A DNA stretch of 64,000 nt from Vibrio mediterranei (GTDB lineage Bacteria > Pseudomonadota > Gammaproteobacteria > Enterobacterales > Vibrionaceae): positions 310,001 through 374,000 of the forward strand of contig NZ_FLLQ01000002.1 of assembly GCF_900088415.1 (NCBI RefSeq), given 5' to 3'. Shown in pieces: positions 37,325 to 47,880 of this stretch (its first letter is position 1; each line of letters starts with the position of its first letter). The notes under the pieces were generated by a model. The model did not search any database, was not told where the DNA came from, and saw only the letters and a list, made by a program, of their open reading frames with translations. Position numbers and translations under genes: made by a program.

Positions 37325-37915
37325 ATGGACAATCCTATACTAAAAAACTCGATGCAATTGTTCGCTCAGCTTGGAAGAGTTAAGTCTCGTTCTATGTTTG
37401 GTGGATTTGGTATCTTTATTGACGATACCATGTTTGCATTAGCAGTGAATAACAAATTACATATCAGAACTAACCGTCAGACGATCGCTAAATTTAAGCA
37501 ACTTGGCTACAAGCCATACGTTTATAAGAAGCGTGGGTTCCCCGTTGTCACTAAGTATTTCGCACTCCCTGAGGACTGTTGGCAAGATCAGGATGTTATC
37601 TTGACTCATGCTCGCTCTGCCTTAGAGTTTGCAAAAACAGAAAAAGTGCAACAGTCGGAAACAAAACCCAATCGACTCAAAGATTTACCTAATTTAAGAC
37701 TGGCTACTGAGCGTATGCTTAAGAAAGCTGGAATTGAATCGGTATACGATCTGCAAGAGCAAGGTTCTGTGGAGGCTTTTAAAGCAATCCAACGAACTCA
37801 CTCAAATACTGTAGGTCTTGAGTTACTTTGGGCGCTAGAGGGTGCCATTAATGGCACGCACTGGTCCGTGATTCCGCAAAATAAAAGAGAAGAATTGGCC
37901 AGTCTTATAAACTAG
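37325..37915 (+). CDS. tfoY: Competence/T6SS regulator TfoY (TfoX family)
   Basis: The 196-residue protein has an N-terminal TfoX domain ([20 protein letters not shown], about 12-95) and a C-terminal TfoX domain ([20 protein letters not shown], about 115-190). The GEMM riboswitch just upstream identifies it as the V. cholerae TfoY type, which drives motility and type VI secretion, rather than the chitin-induced TfoX. The ATG at 37325 fits the family; a frame from 37208 would begin inside the riboswitch. Confidence 0.95.
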   Translation: MDNPILKNSMQLFAQLGRVKSRSMFGGFGIFIDDTMFALAVNNKLHIRTNRQTIAKFKQLGYKPYVYKKRGFPVVTKYFALPEDCWQDQDVILTHARSALEFAKTEKVQQSETKPNRLKDLPNLRLATERMLKKAGIESVYDLQEQGSVEAFKAIQRTHSNTVGLELLWALEGAINGTHWSVIPQNKREELASLIN

Positions 37916-37935
37916 CCCTTATCGCTCTATACAAA

Positions 37936-37962
37936 AAATCAGCCTAACGGCTGATTTTTTTA
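37936..37962 (+). terminator. Terminator of tfoY
   Basis: ATCAGCC and GGCTGAT form a 7-bp stem with a TAAC loop, with A and T tracts on the sides. Confidence 0.9.
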
Positions 37963-38034
37963 GTTTATGATGAAAGTAAATCTATCCACGCCCTGTCTAC
38001 TAAACTAATACAGAGTCGTCACAAGGACAGCATC

Positions 38035-38718
38035 ATGAGCAAAAAGCTAATACTCGGAATCGCACTTCTCGCCGTCATTATCATTCTAGGTGTTAATTTT
38101 GGACAATATTTAACACTGGAAAATGCTCAGGCTCAGCAAGCTGCACTCAGCGAATATATCAGTCAGAATTTTGTTACTGCCACATTAGTGTACTTTTTTG
38201 CCTATATTGCCATTACCGCATTCTCAATTCCGGGAGCTGCAGTTGTTACGTTACTAGGTGCTGCTTTATTTGGCTTTTGGACCAGTCTTCTTCTTGTCTC
38301 TTTTGCTAGTACCATTGGTGCAACCATTGCGTTTTTGAGTAGTCGCTTTTTATTGCGTGACTGGGTTCAAAGCAAGTTCGGTTCAAAGTTAGAAACTATC
38401 AATAAAGGTGTAGAAAAAGACGGTGCTTTCTATCTGTTCTCGCTAAGATTGATTCCGGTATTTCCGTTCTTCTTAATCAACCTATTAATGGGCTTAACGC
38501 CAATTAAAGTGTCAAAGTACTATTTAGTGAGCCAGCTAGGCATGTTGCCTGGTACTGCGGTTTACTTAAATGCCGGCACACAGCTCGCCAGTATTAACAG
38601 TTTGTCAGGTATCGTTTCCCCAGCAGTTGTGGCCTCATTTGCCTTATTGGGATTATTTCCACTGATTGCTAAGTGGATTATGGCGCGAATTTCTCGCTCA
38701 CCACAGGTACAAGAATAA
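38035..38718 (+). CDS. TVP38/TMEM64 (DedA/VTT-type) membrane protein
   Basis: The 227-residue protein has five or six hydrophobic helices. The VTT-domain signature is seen in AITAFSIPGAAVVTLLGAALFG, the re-entrant region FLSSRFLLRDWV, and the arginine-containing RLIPVFPFFLINLLMGLT. Members are linked to lipid scrambling or carrier recycling in membranes, though most are uncharacterised. CAAGGACAG precedes the ATG. Its stop overlaps the next start by one base (TAATG). Confidence 0.88.
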   Translation: MSKKLILGIALLAVIIILGVNFGQYLTLENAQAQQAALSEYISQNFVTATLVYFFAYIAITAFSIPGAAVVTLLGAALFGFWTSLLLVSFASTIGATIAFLSSRFLLRDWVQSKFGSKLETINKGVEKDGAFYLFSLRLIPVFPFFLINLLMGLTPIKVSKYYLVSQLGMLPGTAVYLNAGTQLASINSLSGIVSPAVVASFALLGLFPLIAKWIMARISRSPQVQE

Positions 38719-39053
38719 TGAAGGTTTTTATTGGTAATAGTCCGGCGGAAGCACATATCGTTCAACAACAGTTGGAAAATGAAGGAATCCTTTGTGAAGT
38801 TAGAGGTGAAGGGGTTTACACGCTTCGAGGTGAAGTGCCATTTGATGAAAATACTTTGCCTTATGTCTGGCTAATCGATAACAAACAACACGTTAAAGCG
38901 AGAGCTATCATCGCTGAGTGGCAAGAACAGTTAAAAGCAGATTCGGAAAAAAGGGATTGGGTGTGTCCAAGGTGTCATGAAGTGAATGAAGCGCAGTTTG
39001 GCGCCTGTTGGAGTTGCCAAGCGTTAGCACCTACTGAGGTGTCACCGACTTAA
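38718..39053 (+). CDS. DUF2007 domain protein with zinc ribbon
   Basis: The 111-residue protein has an N-terminal DUF2007 domain (MKVFIGNSPAEAHIVQQQLE, about 1-70), proposed to be a signal-transducing ferredoxin-like fold. A C-terminal zinc ribbon with two CxxC pairs (CPRCHEVN and CWSC) follows. It is translationally coupled to the VTT gene by a TAATG overlap, so the two probably act together. It ends inside the 3' end of the convergent hydrolase gene (23-bp overlap). Function is unknown. Confidence 0.82.
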   Translation: MKVFIGNSPAEAHIVQQQLENEGILCEVRGEGVYTLRGEVPFDENTLPYVWLIDNKQHVKARAIIAEWQEQLKADSEKRDWVCPRCHEVNEAQFGACWSCQALAPTEVSPT

Positions 39054-39831
39054 TAAAGGCAATTGAGTGACGATTGAACTCTTCGGGGTTCTCGACATTA
39101 CAAACATGACCACAATCTTTAATCTCTAATAGTTGGCTGGACTTATGTTCAGCCACCATTTCTTTCACCGGCTTGATGAACATGTAGTCTTTCTCACCCA
39201 TTAGGTACAGGGTCGGAATCGGTAGTTCTCTCTCCTTGAAGTAACGATTAAGTGGGTTGACTTCAGTAGTTAGTCGATACCAACGCTTAAATTCGTTTTG
39301 GCACAGTTTCTTAGCTTCCCTAACAAACAAGTGGCGAGACTCTTTCTGCCCTCTCTGAGGCATCACAATGTACGCAAATAAGCTGTAGAGCCACATATAA
39401 GGGATTATGTGCTTACTCATGTTGCCAATTTTTACCAGTATTTGTGAGCGTGTGTTAAAGCGTGTTACCGCTCCACCCAGAACCATCGAGCGTACTCTTG
39501 GCATTGCCAGTTCGGCAATATTGCGCACTATGATGGTACCAAGAGACATGCCGACAAAATGGGCCGATTGTATTTTAAGGTGATCCAGCACACGAACGAT
39601 ATCCATTGTTACCGTTTTGAATGTGTACTTGTTGGCCATGATATCTTTTAAGAACTGATTCGATTTACCATGCCCACGCAAATCAATGAACAGTAAGTTG
39701 AAATGCTCACGATAAGCTCGTATCTGCTTAAACCATATAGATGAGCTGCCCCCTGCCCCATGCACAAATACCACCCATTCATCACTTGTAGGATGGGTAT
39801 ACGTTTTATGAAATAGTAGGCTTTCGGACAT
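39031..39831 (-). CDS. Alpha/beta hydrolase
   Basis: The 266-residue protein has the alpha/beta hydrolase pattern: oxyanion loop FVHGAGGSSSIWF, DLRGHGKSN, nucleophile elbow FVGMSLGTIIV with the catalytic serine, a late acid near MGEKDYM and the histidine in DCGHVCNVENPEEF. The substrate is not predictable. It overlaps the DUF2007 gene at their 3' ends. Confidence 0.88.
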   Translation of the reverse strand: MSESLLFHKTYTHPTSDEWVVFVHGAGGSSSIWFKQIRAYREHFNLLFIDLRGHGKSNQFLKDIMANKYTFKTVTMDIVRVLDHLKIQSAHFVGMSLGTIIVRNIAELAMPRVRSMVLGGAVTRFNTRSQILVKIGNMSKHIIPYMWLYSLFAYIVMPQRGQKESRHLFVREAKKLCQNEFKRWYRLTTEVNPLNRYFKERELPIPTLYLMGEKDYMFIKPVKEMVAEHKSSQLLEIKDCGHVCNVENPEEFNRHSIAFIKSVTPQ

Positions 39832-39960
39832 AGTTCTCGGATTGGTTAGTAGTACGAAAATAAAGTTATCACAACTCTACACGTCTCAGGAGAAAATTGC
39901 GCGGAAATTTAGAAAAAATGATTTCCAATTGTGTCAAAAAATGCCAACAAGTGCATATAA

Positions 39961-39983
39961 AAGAGCGGCATTACGCCGCTCTT
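39961..39983 (-). terminator. Terminator of glgA
   Basis: AAGAGCGGC and GCCGCTCTT form a 9-bp stem with a 5-base loop; on the minus strand a T-rich run follows. Confidence 0.85.
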
Positions 39984-39992
39984 CCAATGATA

Positions 39993-41456
39993 TTAGCAAT
40001 GTGAGGCTTCAAGTGCCAAATTATACATTTTGATGTATTCCTTGGCAGATTCTATCCAACTAAAGTCTTTGCGCATTGCTCGAAGTTGCATCTCACGCAT
40101 CTCTTCTGGGTGTTGCAAATAGAACAGAAGCGCTCGCTGTAAGACAATCAACAGCGCGTCATGGCAAGGCTCATCAAACCCAAAGCCCGTTGCCTGCTGT
40201 GGACTATCATCAAAGTCGATTACCGTATCTTTCAGCCCACCAACTTTACGTACAATAGGTAAGGTACCGTAAGCCATACTGTAGATTTGGTTCAGGCCAC
40301 ATGCTTCAAATTCAGAAGGCATTAGGAAAAAGTCTGAGCCTGCCTCCACTAAATGGGCAAATCGGTTGCTATACGCCTCTACAAACGCCAACTTATCCGA
40401 AAACTGCTCAGCAATATCGTTAAGATGGGAAGCGATTTGTGGCTCACCAGTTCCGATAATGACAACCTGAACATCGTTTTTCAGAAACTTATCCAATATT
40501 GGCAGTATGTAATGGAAACCTTTTTGGTGAGTCAATCGACATACCATGCCAACCATTGGAACATTGCGTTCTGGCAGCGATAGCTCCTTTTGCAGCGCCT
40601 GCTTAGCAGCGAGCTTACCATTTAGCATACTCTCTAACTCGTCGTCGTAATTGACCGGTAGAAAGCCATCAAGCTTAGGGTTCCACTCTGAGTAGTCACA
40701 GCCATTAACAATACCATGAAGATCTTTGGAACGATGAACAAAATCGTCTACCAAACCATGTGAACCTAGAGGTGTCACTAGTTCAGCGGCATAGTTAGGG
40801 CTTACTGCGTTGATTTTATCTGCAAAGGCGATGCCCGCTCGAAGTGTGCTTACCCAACCGTCACCATACTGTAGAAATTCCATTCCAGAGAGATGAAGTT
40901 CCGGAATAATTTCCAACTGACTGTAGGAAAAGATGCCTTTAAAAATAGCGTTGTGAACCGTTAGTACTGACTTCATTCCTGCAAAACGCTCGTCATCAGC
41001 GTAGCGTGTTTTAAGCAGGAATGGGATCAAACCAGTATGCCAGTCGTTGGCATGAACAATAGAAGGCCGAATACCGAGTTTCGGTAACACATCCAGACTC
41101 GCTGCCGCGAAGAAACCAAATCGTTCGCCATTGTCAGCATAAGCTCGATTGTGCTCAGCATACAATTCAGGCCTATCGAAGTATCGATCACATTCGATCA
41201 CGAACACATCAACGCCGTCGAGTTGCGTTTTCTTAACTTGGTACGGTGTATGTGGCCAGTGCTCTAACTCCGTAGCTAGAACAAACTCATACTGACCCTT
41301 GTTAGGCAGTGACTGGTAACCGGGTAAAGTAATGGCTACGTTTTTACCCAGTTCTTGCAGAGCTTTAGGCAGAGCCTTGGCAACATCTGCCAAGCCTCCA
41401 CTTTTTACAAGTCCTTGCGCTTCTGAAACTGGAAACCATACATCTATGTTTCGCAT
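39993..41456 (-). CDS. glgA: Glycogen synthase GlgA
   Basis: The 487-residue GT5 enzyme has the ADP-glucose binding motif VKSGGLADVAKALP at the N-terminus, HANDWHTGL, VCRLTHQKGFHYIL and the E-x7-E region PSEFEACGLNQIYSMAYGTLP. It elongates alpha-1,4-glucan chains. I use the ATG at 41456, 1 bp after the glgC stop; a TTG-initiated frame from 41468 would overlap glgC. Confidence 0.96.
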   Translation of the reverse strand: MRNIDVWFPVSEAQGLVKSGGLADVAKALPKALQELGKNVAITLPGYQSLPNKGQYEFVLATELEHWPHTPYQVKKTQLDGVDVFVIECDRYFDRPELYAEHNRAYADNGERFGFFAAASLDVLPKLGIRPSIVHANDWHTGLIPFLLKTRYADDERFAGMKSVLTVHNAIFKGIFSYSQLEIIPELHLSGMEFLQYGDGWVSTLRAGIAFADKINAVSPNYAAELVTPLGSHGLVDDFVHRSKDLHGIVNGCDYSEWNPKLDGFLPVNYDDELESMLNGKLAAKQALQKELSLPERNVPMVGMVCRLTHQKGFHYILPILDKFLKNDVQVVIIGTGEPQIASHLNDIAEQFSDKLAFVEAYSNRFAHLVEAGSDFFLMPSEFEACGLNQIYSMAYGTLPIVRKVGGLKDTVIDFDDSPQQATGFGFDEPCHDALLIVLQRALLFYLQHPEEMREMQLRAMRKDFSWIESAKEYIKMYNLALEASHC

Positions 41457-41457
41457 T

Positions 41458-42675
41458 TTAGAATCCAACTTTCGTCCCTTTCTTGATGACTACAACGCCA
41501 CCTGGGGAGACATGGAAACGTTTCGCATCCAATTCAAGATCTTCACCAATCACAGTCCCAGGGGCAATTTCTACGTTCTTATCGATGATCGCGCGCTTGA
41601 TTGTACAACCAGCACCAATCTTAACGTCACCTAGGATAACAGATTCACTCACCACAGAACCAGCTGCAATGTTACTTCTAAAGCCTAATACAGAGCGATA
41701 GATTGATGAGCCACGGACATAACTACCACCAGCAATCAAGCTGTCAGTAATTTTGATTTTTTGATGCTCAGCGTCAACGAAAGTTGCTGGCGGTAACGGA
41801 GGATAATAAGTGTGAAGCGGCCATTTACGGTTGTATAGCGAAAACTGAGCATCTTCCTGAAGAAGATCCATGTGAGCCGCCCAGTACGAGTCGATCGTAC
41901 CTACATCACGCCAGTAAGTAGTGTCTTTCTCACCGCTGATTTTGTTGGTAGAGAAATCATAAACATAGACATCTCCTTCAGGGAACATCTTAGGAATGAT
42001 ATCTTTACCAAAATCATGGCTAGACTCAGTATTCTCGGCATCTATACGTAGCTCATTGCAGAGACTTTCTGCTTCAAAGATATAGTTGCCCATAGACACT
42101 AACGCCATATCAGGGTGACCAGGGATTGATTTCGGGTTTTGTGGCTTTTCTTCAAAGCCAATCATTTTGCCTTCTTCATCAACTTCAATCACACCAAATT
42201 CAGACGCTTCCGCTAATGGCATTCGCAGTGCTGAAACGGTTAGTTTCGCTTCCTTGCGTTTGTGAAAGTCTAGCATCTGACGAATGTCCATTTTATAGAT
42301 ATGGTCAGAACCAAAGATACATACATGCTCAGGATTGGCTAACTCGATAAAACGAACGTTTTGATAAATCGCATCCGCAGTACCTTCATACCAACGTTTA
42401 CCATCACGCATTTGTGCAGGAATGGGGTCAATGAATCGATCGGTGATTCCCGTCAGATTCCAACCCTTGCGCATGTGTTGATAGAGTGATTGAGACTTAA
42501 ATTGAGTGAGGACATAAATTCGCATTAAGTCAGCATTGATAAAGTTGTTCAGAGCGAAGTCAATCAGACGATAGCTTCCTCCAAATGGTACCGCAGGTTT
42601 GCTACGTGATTCGGTTAAAGGACGTAGGCGAGAGCCTTCTCCACCAGCAAGAATCATTCCCAATACACCAGCCAT
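41458..42675 (-). CDS. glgC: Glucose-1-phosphate adenylyltransferase GlgC
   Basis: The 405-residue enzyme has the nucleotide site LGMILAGGEGSRLRPLTESRSKPAVPFGG, shown here only in part, KRWYEGTADAIYQN, the glucose-1-phosphate site VGFEEKP-like IGFEEKP and a C-terminal left-handed beta-helix with hexapeptide repeats. It makes ADP-glucose for GlgA. ACGGAG precedes the ATG and fits a CsrA-type GGA site, a control known for E. coli glgC; here that is inference. The 537-bp region upstream holds several inverted repeats. Confidence 0.96.
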   Translation of the reverse strand: MAGVLGMILAGGEGSRLRPLTESRSKPAVPFGGSYRLIDFALNNFINADLMRIYVLTQFKSQSLYQHMRKGWNLTGITDRFIDPIPAQMRDGKRWYEGTADAIYQNVRFIELANPEHVCIFGSDHIYKMDIRQMLDFHKRKEAKLTVSALRMPLAEASEFGVIEVDEEGKMIGFEEKPQNPKSIPGHPDMALVSMGNYIFEAESLCNELRIDAENTESSHDFGKDIIPKMFPEGDVYVYDFSTNKISGEKDTTYWRDVGTIDSYWAAHMDLLQEDAQFSLYNRKWPLHTYYPPLPPATFVDAEHQKIKITDSLIAGGSYVRGSSIYRSVLGFRSNIAAGSVVSESVILGDVKIGAGCTIKRAIIDKNVEIAPGTVIGEDLELDAKRFHVSPGGVVVIKKGTKVGF

Positions 42676-43212
42676 TGATATCTCCGTTTTATTACAGCTT
42701 TTTCCATTTATTGTCGGGTAGTTAAATTACATTTGGGGGTACCCGACTTCTTTATTAACGGATGACAATGTCGATTATTTCATCGACCATTCAAACGTTG
42801 AATTTTGTATATAAAATAGGTTTTAGGCCAAGTTGTTTAATTATTGGCCTTGAGCCAACCATTTTTTTAATATGGTTTTTATCTAAATTATCGTTTTGAA
42901 ATAAGAATACAATGCATCATGACGCATTATTTGGCATTGAACACAGTTGCATCAAAACTTATGTCTTTAGTCACAGAATGGCATACCGACATCACCTTAT
43001 CAACACATATTGTTAACATGCAATTCACCTCAACTGCACTTTGGTGAAAACTGCCTGAAAAACAATAAGCTAAACTGCTATGACCAGTTCAATGGATATA
43101 TAAAGATAATGAATGTACTAAATATATACAGTCATTTACAAAATGAAGGATTTAATAGCGAGGATAAAAAAACAGCACTCAAATGAGTGCTGTTAATTAG
43201 AAAGTTCAGAGA
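42676..43212. other. Noncoding region upstream of glgC with clustered inverted repeats
   Basis: No gene is seen in these 537 bp. Inverted repeats occur at 42713-42747 (GTCGGGTA/TACCCGAC), 42770-42787 (GTCGAT/ATCGAC), 42789-42803 (ATTCAA/TTGAAT), 42825-42850 (AGGCCAA/TTGGCCT) and 42911-42928 (AATGCATCATGACGCATT, one mismatch). The first lies in the likely glgC leader. The topA terminator lies at the far end. Confidence 0.7.
43164..43194 (-). terminator. Terminator of topA
   Basis: AACAGCACTC and GAGTGCTGTT form a perfect 10-bp stem with a 4-base loop; on the minus strand it is followed by seven T. Confidence 0.93.
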
Positions 43213-45840
43213 TTATTTTTTAGGCTTTTTACGCTTATCGGTAATTTCCCATTTACCATCAACATATAGCCCAGTCCAACCCGATGGTTTACCATCGATT
43301 TCAGAACGAACATAATTCTCTTTCGTCTTACGACTGAAACGAACTACCGTTGGTCTACCATCTGGATCTTCTGTTGGTGCATCCGCAAGATAGTGGAACT
43401 TCGGCGATAAACGTTCTTTGTATTTCGCAAGTTCACTGACAAGCGGTGCGCGAGTCTCACGAGATTTAGGGAAGTTGCTAGCAGCCATAAATAGGCCTGA
43501 TGCACCATCACGCAGTACAAAGTAAGCATCCGAGTTTTCACAAGGAAGCTCTGGGAAATGAACTGGGTCTTCCTTAGGAGGTGCTATTTCACCGTTTTTA
43601 AGGATCTTACGGGTGTTTTTACAGGTCTCACTGGTGCAGTCCATGTACTTACCAAAACGGCCGTTCTTAAGTACCATTTCAGAGCCACACTTGTCACATT
43701 CGACCGTCGGGCCATCATAACCTTTAACTTTAAACTCACCCTGTTCAACCACATGGCCTTCACAATTTGGGTTATTACCGCAAACATGAAGCTTACGCTT
43801 ATCATCAATCAGATAAGCATCCATTGCCGTCTCACAAATTGGGCAACGTTTCTTAGCACGCAGAGCTGCCGTTTCGACGTCTTCTTCAAGAACGTTAATA
43901 ATGCCTTCTTCATCACCCAAGTTAATCGTCGTTTTACAACGCTCTTTAGGTGGTAAAGCATAGCCAGAACAGCCCAAGAATACGCCAGTTGAAGCGGTAC
44001 GAATACCCATAGGGCGTGAACATGTAGGACATTCAATTTCTGTCATAACGATATGATTTGGCTTCATACCGCCATGCTCTTCGTCTTGCTCAGCTTTGCC
44101 TAAATCAGTAGTGAACTCTTCGAAGAATTCGTTCAATACATTTTTCCAGCTTGCATCACCTTCGGCGATTTGATCGAGCTTCTGCTCCATGCGAGCAGTA
44201 AAGTCGTAGTTCATCAAATCGGTAAAGCTGTCATCAAGACGATCGGTCACTATCTCACCCATCTTCTCAGCATAGAAACGACGCTGGTCAACTTTTACAT
44301 AACCACGATCTTGAATCGTTGAGATGATTGATGCATAAGTAGAAGGACGACCAATTCCACGTTTCTCTAGCTCTTTAACTAAAGCCGCTTCGGTGTAACG
44401 TGCAGGTGGCTTGGTAAAGTGTTGCTTAGGATCTAACGCAACAAGGTCAAGCTTATCGCCCAGCTGTACTGCAGGAAGGATAGCATCTTCGTTTTTGCCC
44501 ATTGGACGCTGAACACGAGTCCAACCATCAAACTTAAGAATGCGACCCTTCGCCTTCAACGTATACTCATCAGCTTTCACGCTGATCGTTGTGGAATCGT
44601 ACTTCGCTGGTGTCATTTGACAAGCCACGAACTGGTTCCAGATAAGTGCATATAGCTTATGAGCGTCGGCTTCCATACCTGAAAGATCATCAACTTTCAC
44701 GTTAACGTCTGAAGGACGAATCGCTTCGTGCGCTTCCTGAGCACCTTCTTTGCTTCCGTAGAAGTTTGGTTTTTCAGGAAGATAGGCACCACCAAACTCA
44801 CTATCAATATAGCCACGGACTGCATCAACGGCTTCTGCACTCAAGTTGGTAGAGTCGGTACGCATATAGGTGATATAACCCGCTTCATACAGCCTTTGAG
44901 CCAACATCATGGTCTTTTTAACACCATAACCTAGGCGCGTACTTGCAGCCTGCTGCAGCGTAGAAGTGATGTAAGGTGCTGATGGCTTACTTTGAGTTGG
45001 ACGGTCTTCACGTTTACAAACTTCGTACGTCGCCTTATCCAATACAGAAACAGCGGCTTGCGCTTCTGTTTCATTAGATGGTTTGAACGCCTTGCCCGCT
45101 TTTTGAGCAACTAGTAGACGGAAATCTGTCTTATCCGAAGTTTTAGTATCCGCATGAATATCCCAAAATTCTTCTGGGATAAACGCATTAATTTCACGCT
45201 CACGCTCTACGAGAAGCTTAACGGCAACTGACTGGACCCGACCAGCAGATAGGCCTCGTGCGACCTTCTTCCAAAGAAGCGGAGACACCATAAAACCAAC
45301 AACACGGTCTAAGAAACGTCGTGCTTGCTGTGCATTCACGCCATCCATATTCAGTTCACCAGGATCTTGGAATGCCTGTTGGATCGCGTTTTTGGTAATT
45401 TCGTTAAATACTACTCGTTTATATCGCTCTTCATCGCCACCGATGATCTCACGAAGGTGCCATGCGATAGCCTCTCCTTCGCGGTCCAAATCGGTTGCGA
45501 GATAAACATGGTCAGCGTCTTTCGCAAGTTTTTGTAGCTCGGCAACTACTTTTTCTTTGCCAGGCAATACTTGATAGTTTGCGGCCCAATCATCATATGG
45601 GTTAATACCCATTTTTTTAATTAGCGCTTTGCGGTCTTTTTCTTTTTTAATACGTGCTTTTTCTTCAGCACTTAAGCCTTTTGTAGAGACAGCTGCTGCT
45701 TTTTTACCAGTACTTTGCCCTGCAGTTGGTAAGTCACGCACGTGACCTACACTCGACTTCACGATAAAGTCTTTACCGAGGTATTTGTTAATGGTTTTAG
45801 CCTTAGCGGGTGACTCCACTATAACCAGTGACTTTCCCAT
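43213..45840 (-). CDS. topA: DNA topoisomerase I
   Basis: The 875-residue type IA enzyme has the Toprim domain ([17 protein letters not shown] and [17 protein letters not shown]) and the catalytic tyrosine in [12 protein letters not shown]. The C-terminal zinc-ribbon domains have [21 protein letters not shown] and CTSETC. A Lys-rich tail (KRKKPKK) ends it. It relaxes negative supercoils. Its neighbour yciN on the other strand is also next to topA in E. coli. Confidence 0.98.
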   Translation of the reverse strand: MGKSLVIVESPAKAKTINKYLGKDFIVKSSVGHVRDLPTAGQSTGKKAAAVSTKGLSAEEKARIKKEKDRKALIKKMGINPYDDWAANYQVLPGKEKVVAELQKLAKDADHVYLATDLDREGEAIAWHLREIIGGDEERYKRVVFNEITKNAIQQAFQDPGELNMDGVNAQQARRFLDRVVGFMVSPLLWKKVARGLSAGRVQSVAVKLLVEREREINAFIPEEFWDIHADTKTSDKTDFRLLVAQKAGKAFKPSNETEAQAAVSVLDKATYEVCKREDRPTQSKPSAPYITSTLQQAASTRLGYGVKKTMMLAQRLYEAGYITYMRTDSTNLSAEAVDAVRGYIDSEFGGAYLPEKPNFYGSKEGAQEAHEAIRPSDVNVKVDDLSGMEADAHKLYALIWNQFVACQMTPAKYDSTTISVKADEYTLKAKGRILKFDGWTRVQRPMGKNEDAILPAVQLGDKLDLVALDPKQHFTKPPARYTEAALVKELEKRGIGRPSTYASIISTIQDRGYVKVDQRRFYAEKMGEIVTDRLDDSFTDLMNYDFTARMEQKLDQIAEGDASWKNVLNEFFEEFTTDLGKAEQDEEHGGMKPNHIVMTEIECPTCSRPMGIRTASTGVFLGCSGYALPPKERCKTTINLGDEEGIINVLEEDVETAALRAKKRCPICETAMDAYLIDDKRKLHVCGNNPNCEGHVVEQGEFKVKGYDGPTVECDKCGSEMVLKNGRFGKYMDCTSETCKNTRKILKNGEIAPPKEDPVHFPELPCENSDAYFVLRDGASGLFMAASNFPKSRETRAPLVSELAKYKERLSPKFHYLADAPTEDPDGRPTVVRFSRKTKENYVRSEIDGKPSGWTGLYVDGKWEITDKRKKPKK

Positions 45841-46172
45841 AATGACACTAACGTCCTATATCACATTGCGACATTTAATCGCACGATGTTCGAAATTTAT
45901 GCTTCTTTTTACTATTGAGCGAGAACAAAAGAAGATCAACCAGTTTTTTTGCAATTAGATTCTGATTGCTCGACAAATGTCCGATCAAATAGAACTCATC
46001 GCTTGAAAAATGGCGCAATATTAAACGCCATTTATGATTGTTGCCTAGCAACATTCACCAAAATTTGTTGCTTATCACAAATTGCTGCTAACTATAGCCG
46101 AGATATTTGTCCTTGCAAAATGTGTTGGCACTCATACACTACGCGGTAATGTTTTATATAGAGGACATCAAT
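45841..46172. other. Divergent intergenic region, topA to yciN
   Basis: No gene is seen in these 332 bp. Dyads occur at 46008-46033 (AAATGGCG/CGCCATTT), 46040-46052 (GTTGC/GCAAC) and 46062-46083 (AATTTGT/ACAAATT). Promoters for both genes must lie here but none was assigned with confidence. Confidence 0.45.
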
Positions 46173-46421
46173 ATGTCACAGAAAACCGCCATCACAGAGT
46201 TTGATTTGTTGCTCATCGCCAACCAAATCATTCAGGAACATGATGATTTCATTGAAGGAATGCGTGCAGACAGCGTCGAAGAAAAAGACGGTGTCCTAGT
46301 TTTCAAAGGTAACTACTTCCTCGATGATAAAGGGCTACCAACCGAGAAAACAACGGCGGTATTTAATATGTTTAAATACCTTGCACACCACCTTTCGAAA
46401 GAGTTTACTCTACAGAACTAA
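46173..46421 (+). CDS. yciN: YciN-family (DUF2498) protein
   Basis: The 82-residue protein begins MSQKTAITEFDLLLIANQII and contains FIEGMRADSVEEKDGVLVFKG, matching YciN. GAGGACA sits 8 bases before the ATG at 46173; a frame from 46107 lacks support. The structure of this family is known but the function is not. The topA-yciN pairing is shared with E. coli. Confidence 0.88.
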   Translation: MSQKTAITEFDLLLIANQIIQEHDDFIEGMRADSVEEKDGVLVFKGNYFLDDKGLPTEKTTAVFNMFKYLAHHLSKEFTLQN

Positions 46422-46423
46422 AT

Positions 46424-46451
46424 AATAACGCCCCGATTCAGGGGCGTTATT
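46424..46451. terminator. Bidirectional terminator, yciN and aroA
   Basis: AATAACGCCCC and GGGGCGTTATT form an 11-bp stem with a 6-base loop. Confidence 0.88.
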
Positions 46452-46461
46452 GTTCAATATG

Positions 46462-47742
46462 TTACTGGCTTAAATCTGCCAATTTATCAAAGTAGTCAGG
46501 GAACGTTTTTGACGTACACTTAGGATCGTTGATCGTCACTGGTGTGTCACTCAACGCAACGAGAGAGAAACACATTGCCATTCGGTGATCATCATACGTG
46601 TCAATCGCAGCATGTTTTAGGGCATCCGTTGGCTCGACGGTAATATAGTCTTCACCTTCTTCTACTGTGGCACCTACTTTTCTCAATTCGGTAGCCATAG
46701 CCGCAAGACGATCTGTTTCTTTTACTCGCCAGTTGTATACGTTACGAATTGCCGTTGTGCCCTTTGCAAAGAGTGCCGTCGTAGCAATAGTCATGGCAGC
46801 ATCAGGGATATGATTATAGTCCATATCAATACCCACTAATTCACCTTTACGACACAGAATGTAGTCATCACCCCATTCAATCTCTGCGCCCATTTTTTCT
46901 AGCGCGTCGGCAAATCGAATATCACCCTGAATACTGTTCTTACCAATACCCGTCACCTTTATCTCACCGCCCTTGATGGCAGCAGCAGCAAGGAAATAGG
47001 AGGCTGAAGACGCATCCCCTTCTACCAAAAACTGGCCTGGAGACTGGTATTGTTGACCACACTTAATAATAAACTGTTGATAGTCACGATTTTCAACTTT
47101 AACACCAAACTGCTCCATTATATGCAGCGTAATATCGATATATGGTTTTGATACCAATTCACCGACAATTTCGATGGTGACATCAGCCTTTGCCAATGGT
47201 GCAGACATCAAGAATGCTGTTAAAAACTGACTGGAAATGGAACCATCAATTTTGACCAGTCCACCTGTCAAACCGGTACCAACGATCTTTAGAGGCGGAT
47301 AGTTTTCTGCTTCTAGATATTCGACGTCCGCACCAGCTTGCTTAAGCGCATCAACCAAGTGACCAATGGGTCTTTCCTTCATCCTTGGTTCGCCAGTAAG
47401 AACATATTCGCCTTCACCAAGGCAAAGCGCAGCTGCTAGAGGACGCATCGCGGTACCTGCATTGCCAAGAAATAGTTCTTTTGGTTCCGAGACACTGAAT
47501 GGTTGACCTAAACCTTTAACGATGCATTGAGTTTTGTCTTCGGATAACTGATACTCGACACCCAAACTGGTGAGGGCGTTGAGCATATGACGAATATCAT
47601 CACTATCTAGAAGATTGGTAAGTGTGGTCGTACCTTCTGCCAACGCAGCAAGCAATAAAGCACGATTCGAGACACTTTTTGAACCTGGAAGGTTAACCGT
47701 TCCGGATACTTTTTGGATGGGTTGGAGTGTTAAGCTTTCCAT
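46462..47742 (-). CDS. aroA: 3-phosphoshikimate 1-carboxyvinyltransferase (EPSP synthase)
   Basis: The 426-residue enzyme has the shikimate site [17 protein letters not shown], the [14 protein letters not shown] motif, [21 protein letters not shown] [12 protein letters not shown] and the C-terminal [11 protein letters not shown]. It condenses shikimate-3-phosphate with phosphoenolpyruvate in aromatic amino acid synthesis. It is divergent from aat, with a TrpR-operator-like palindrome between them, about 140 bp upstream. Confidence 0.97.
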   Translation of the reverse strand: MESLTLQPIQKVSGTVNLPGSKSVSNRALLLAALAEGTTTLTNLLDSDDIRHMLNALTSLGVEYQLSEDKTQCIVKGLGQPFSVSEPKELFLGNAGTAMRPLAAALCLGEGEYVLTGEPRMKERPIGHLVDALKQAGADVEYLEAENYPPLKIVGTGLTGGLVKIDGSISSQFLTAFLMSAPLAKADVTIEIVGELVSKPYIDITLHIMEQFGVKVENRDYQQFIIKCGQQYQSPGQFLVEGDASSASYFLAAAAIKGGEIKVTGIGKNSIQGDIRFADALEKMGAEIEWGDDYILCRKGELVGIDMDYNHIPDAAMTIATTALFAKGTTAIRNVYNWRVKETDRLAAMATELRKVGATVEEGEDYITVEPTDALKHAAIDTYDDHRMAMCFSLVALSDTPVTINDPKCTSKTFPDYFDKLADLSQ

Positions 47743-47880
47743 TAGTTGAATCTAATCCTTTGTAGACACTTCAGTCCTTGTAATGAAGCGTCTTAAATAA
47801 TTTTTGGTAGTTGCAGCGTAACTAAAATACAAGGTAAACACCAGAGCTAATACACCTCTAGATGGTCAATATCTCGACAC

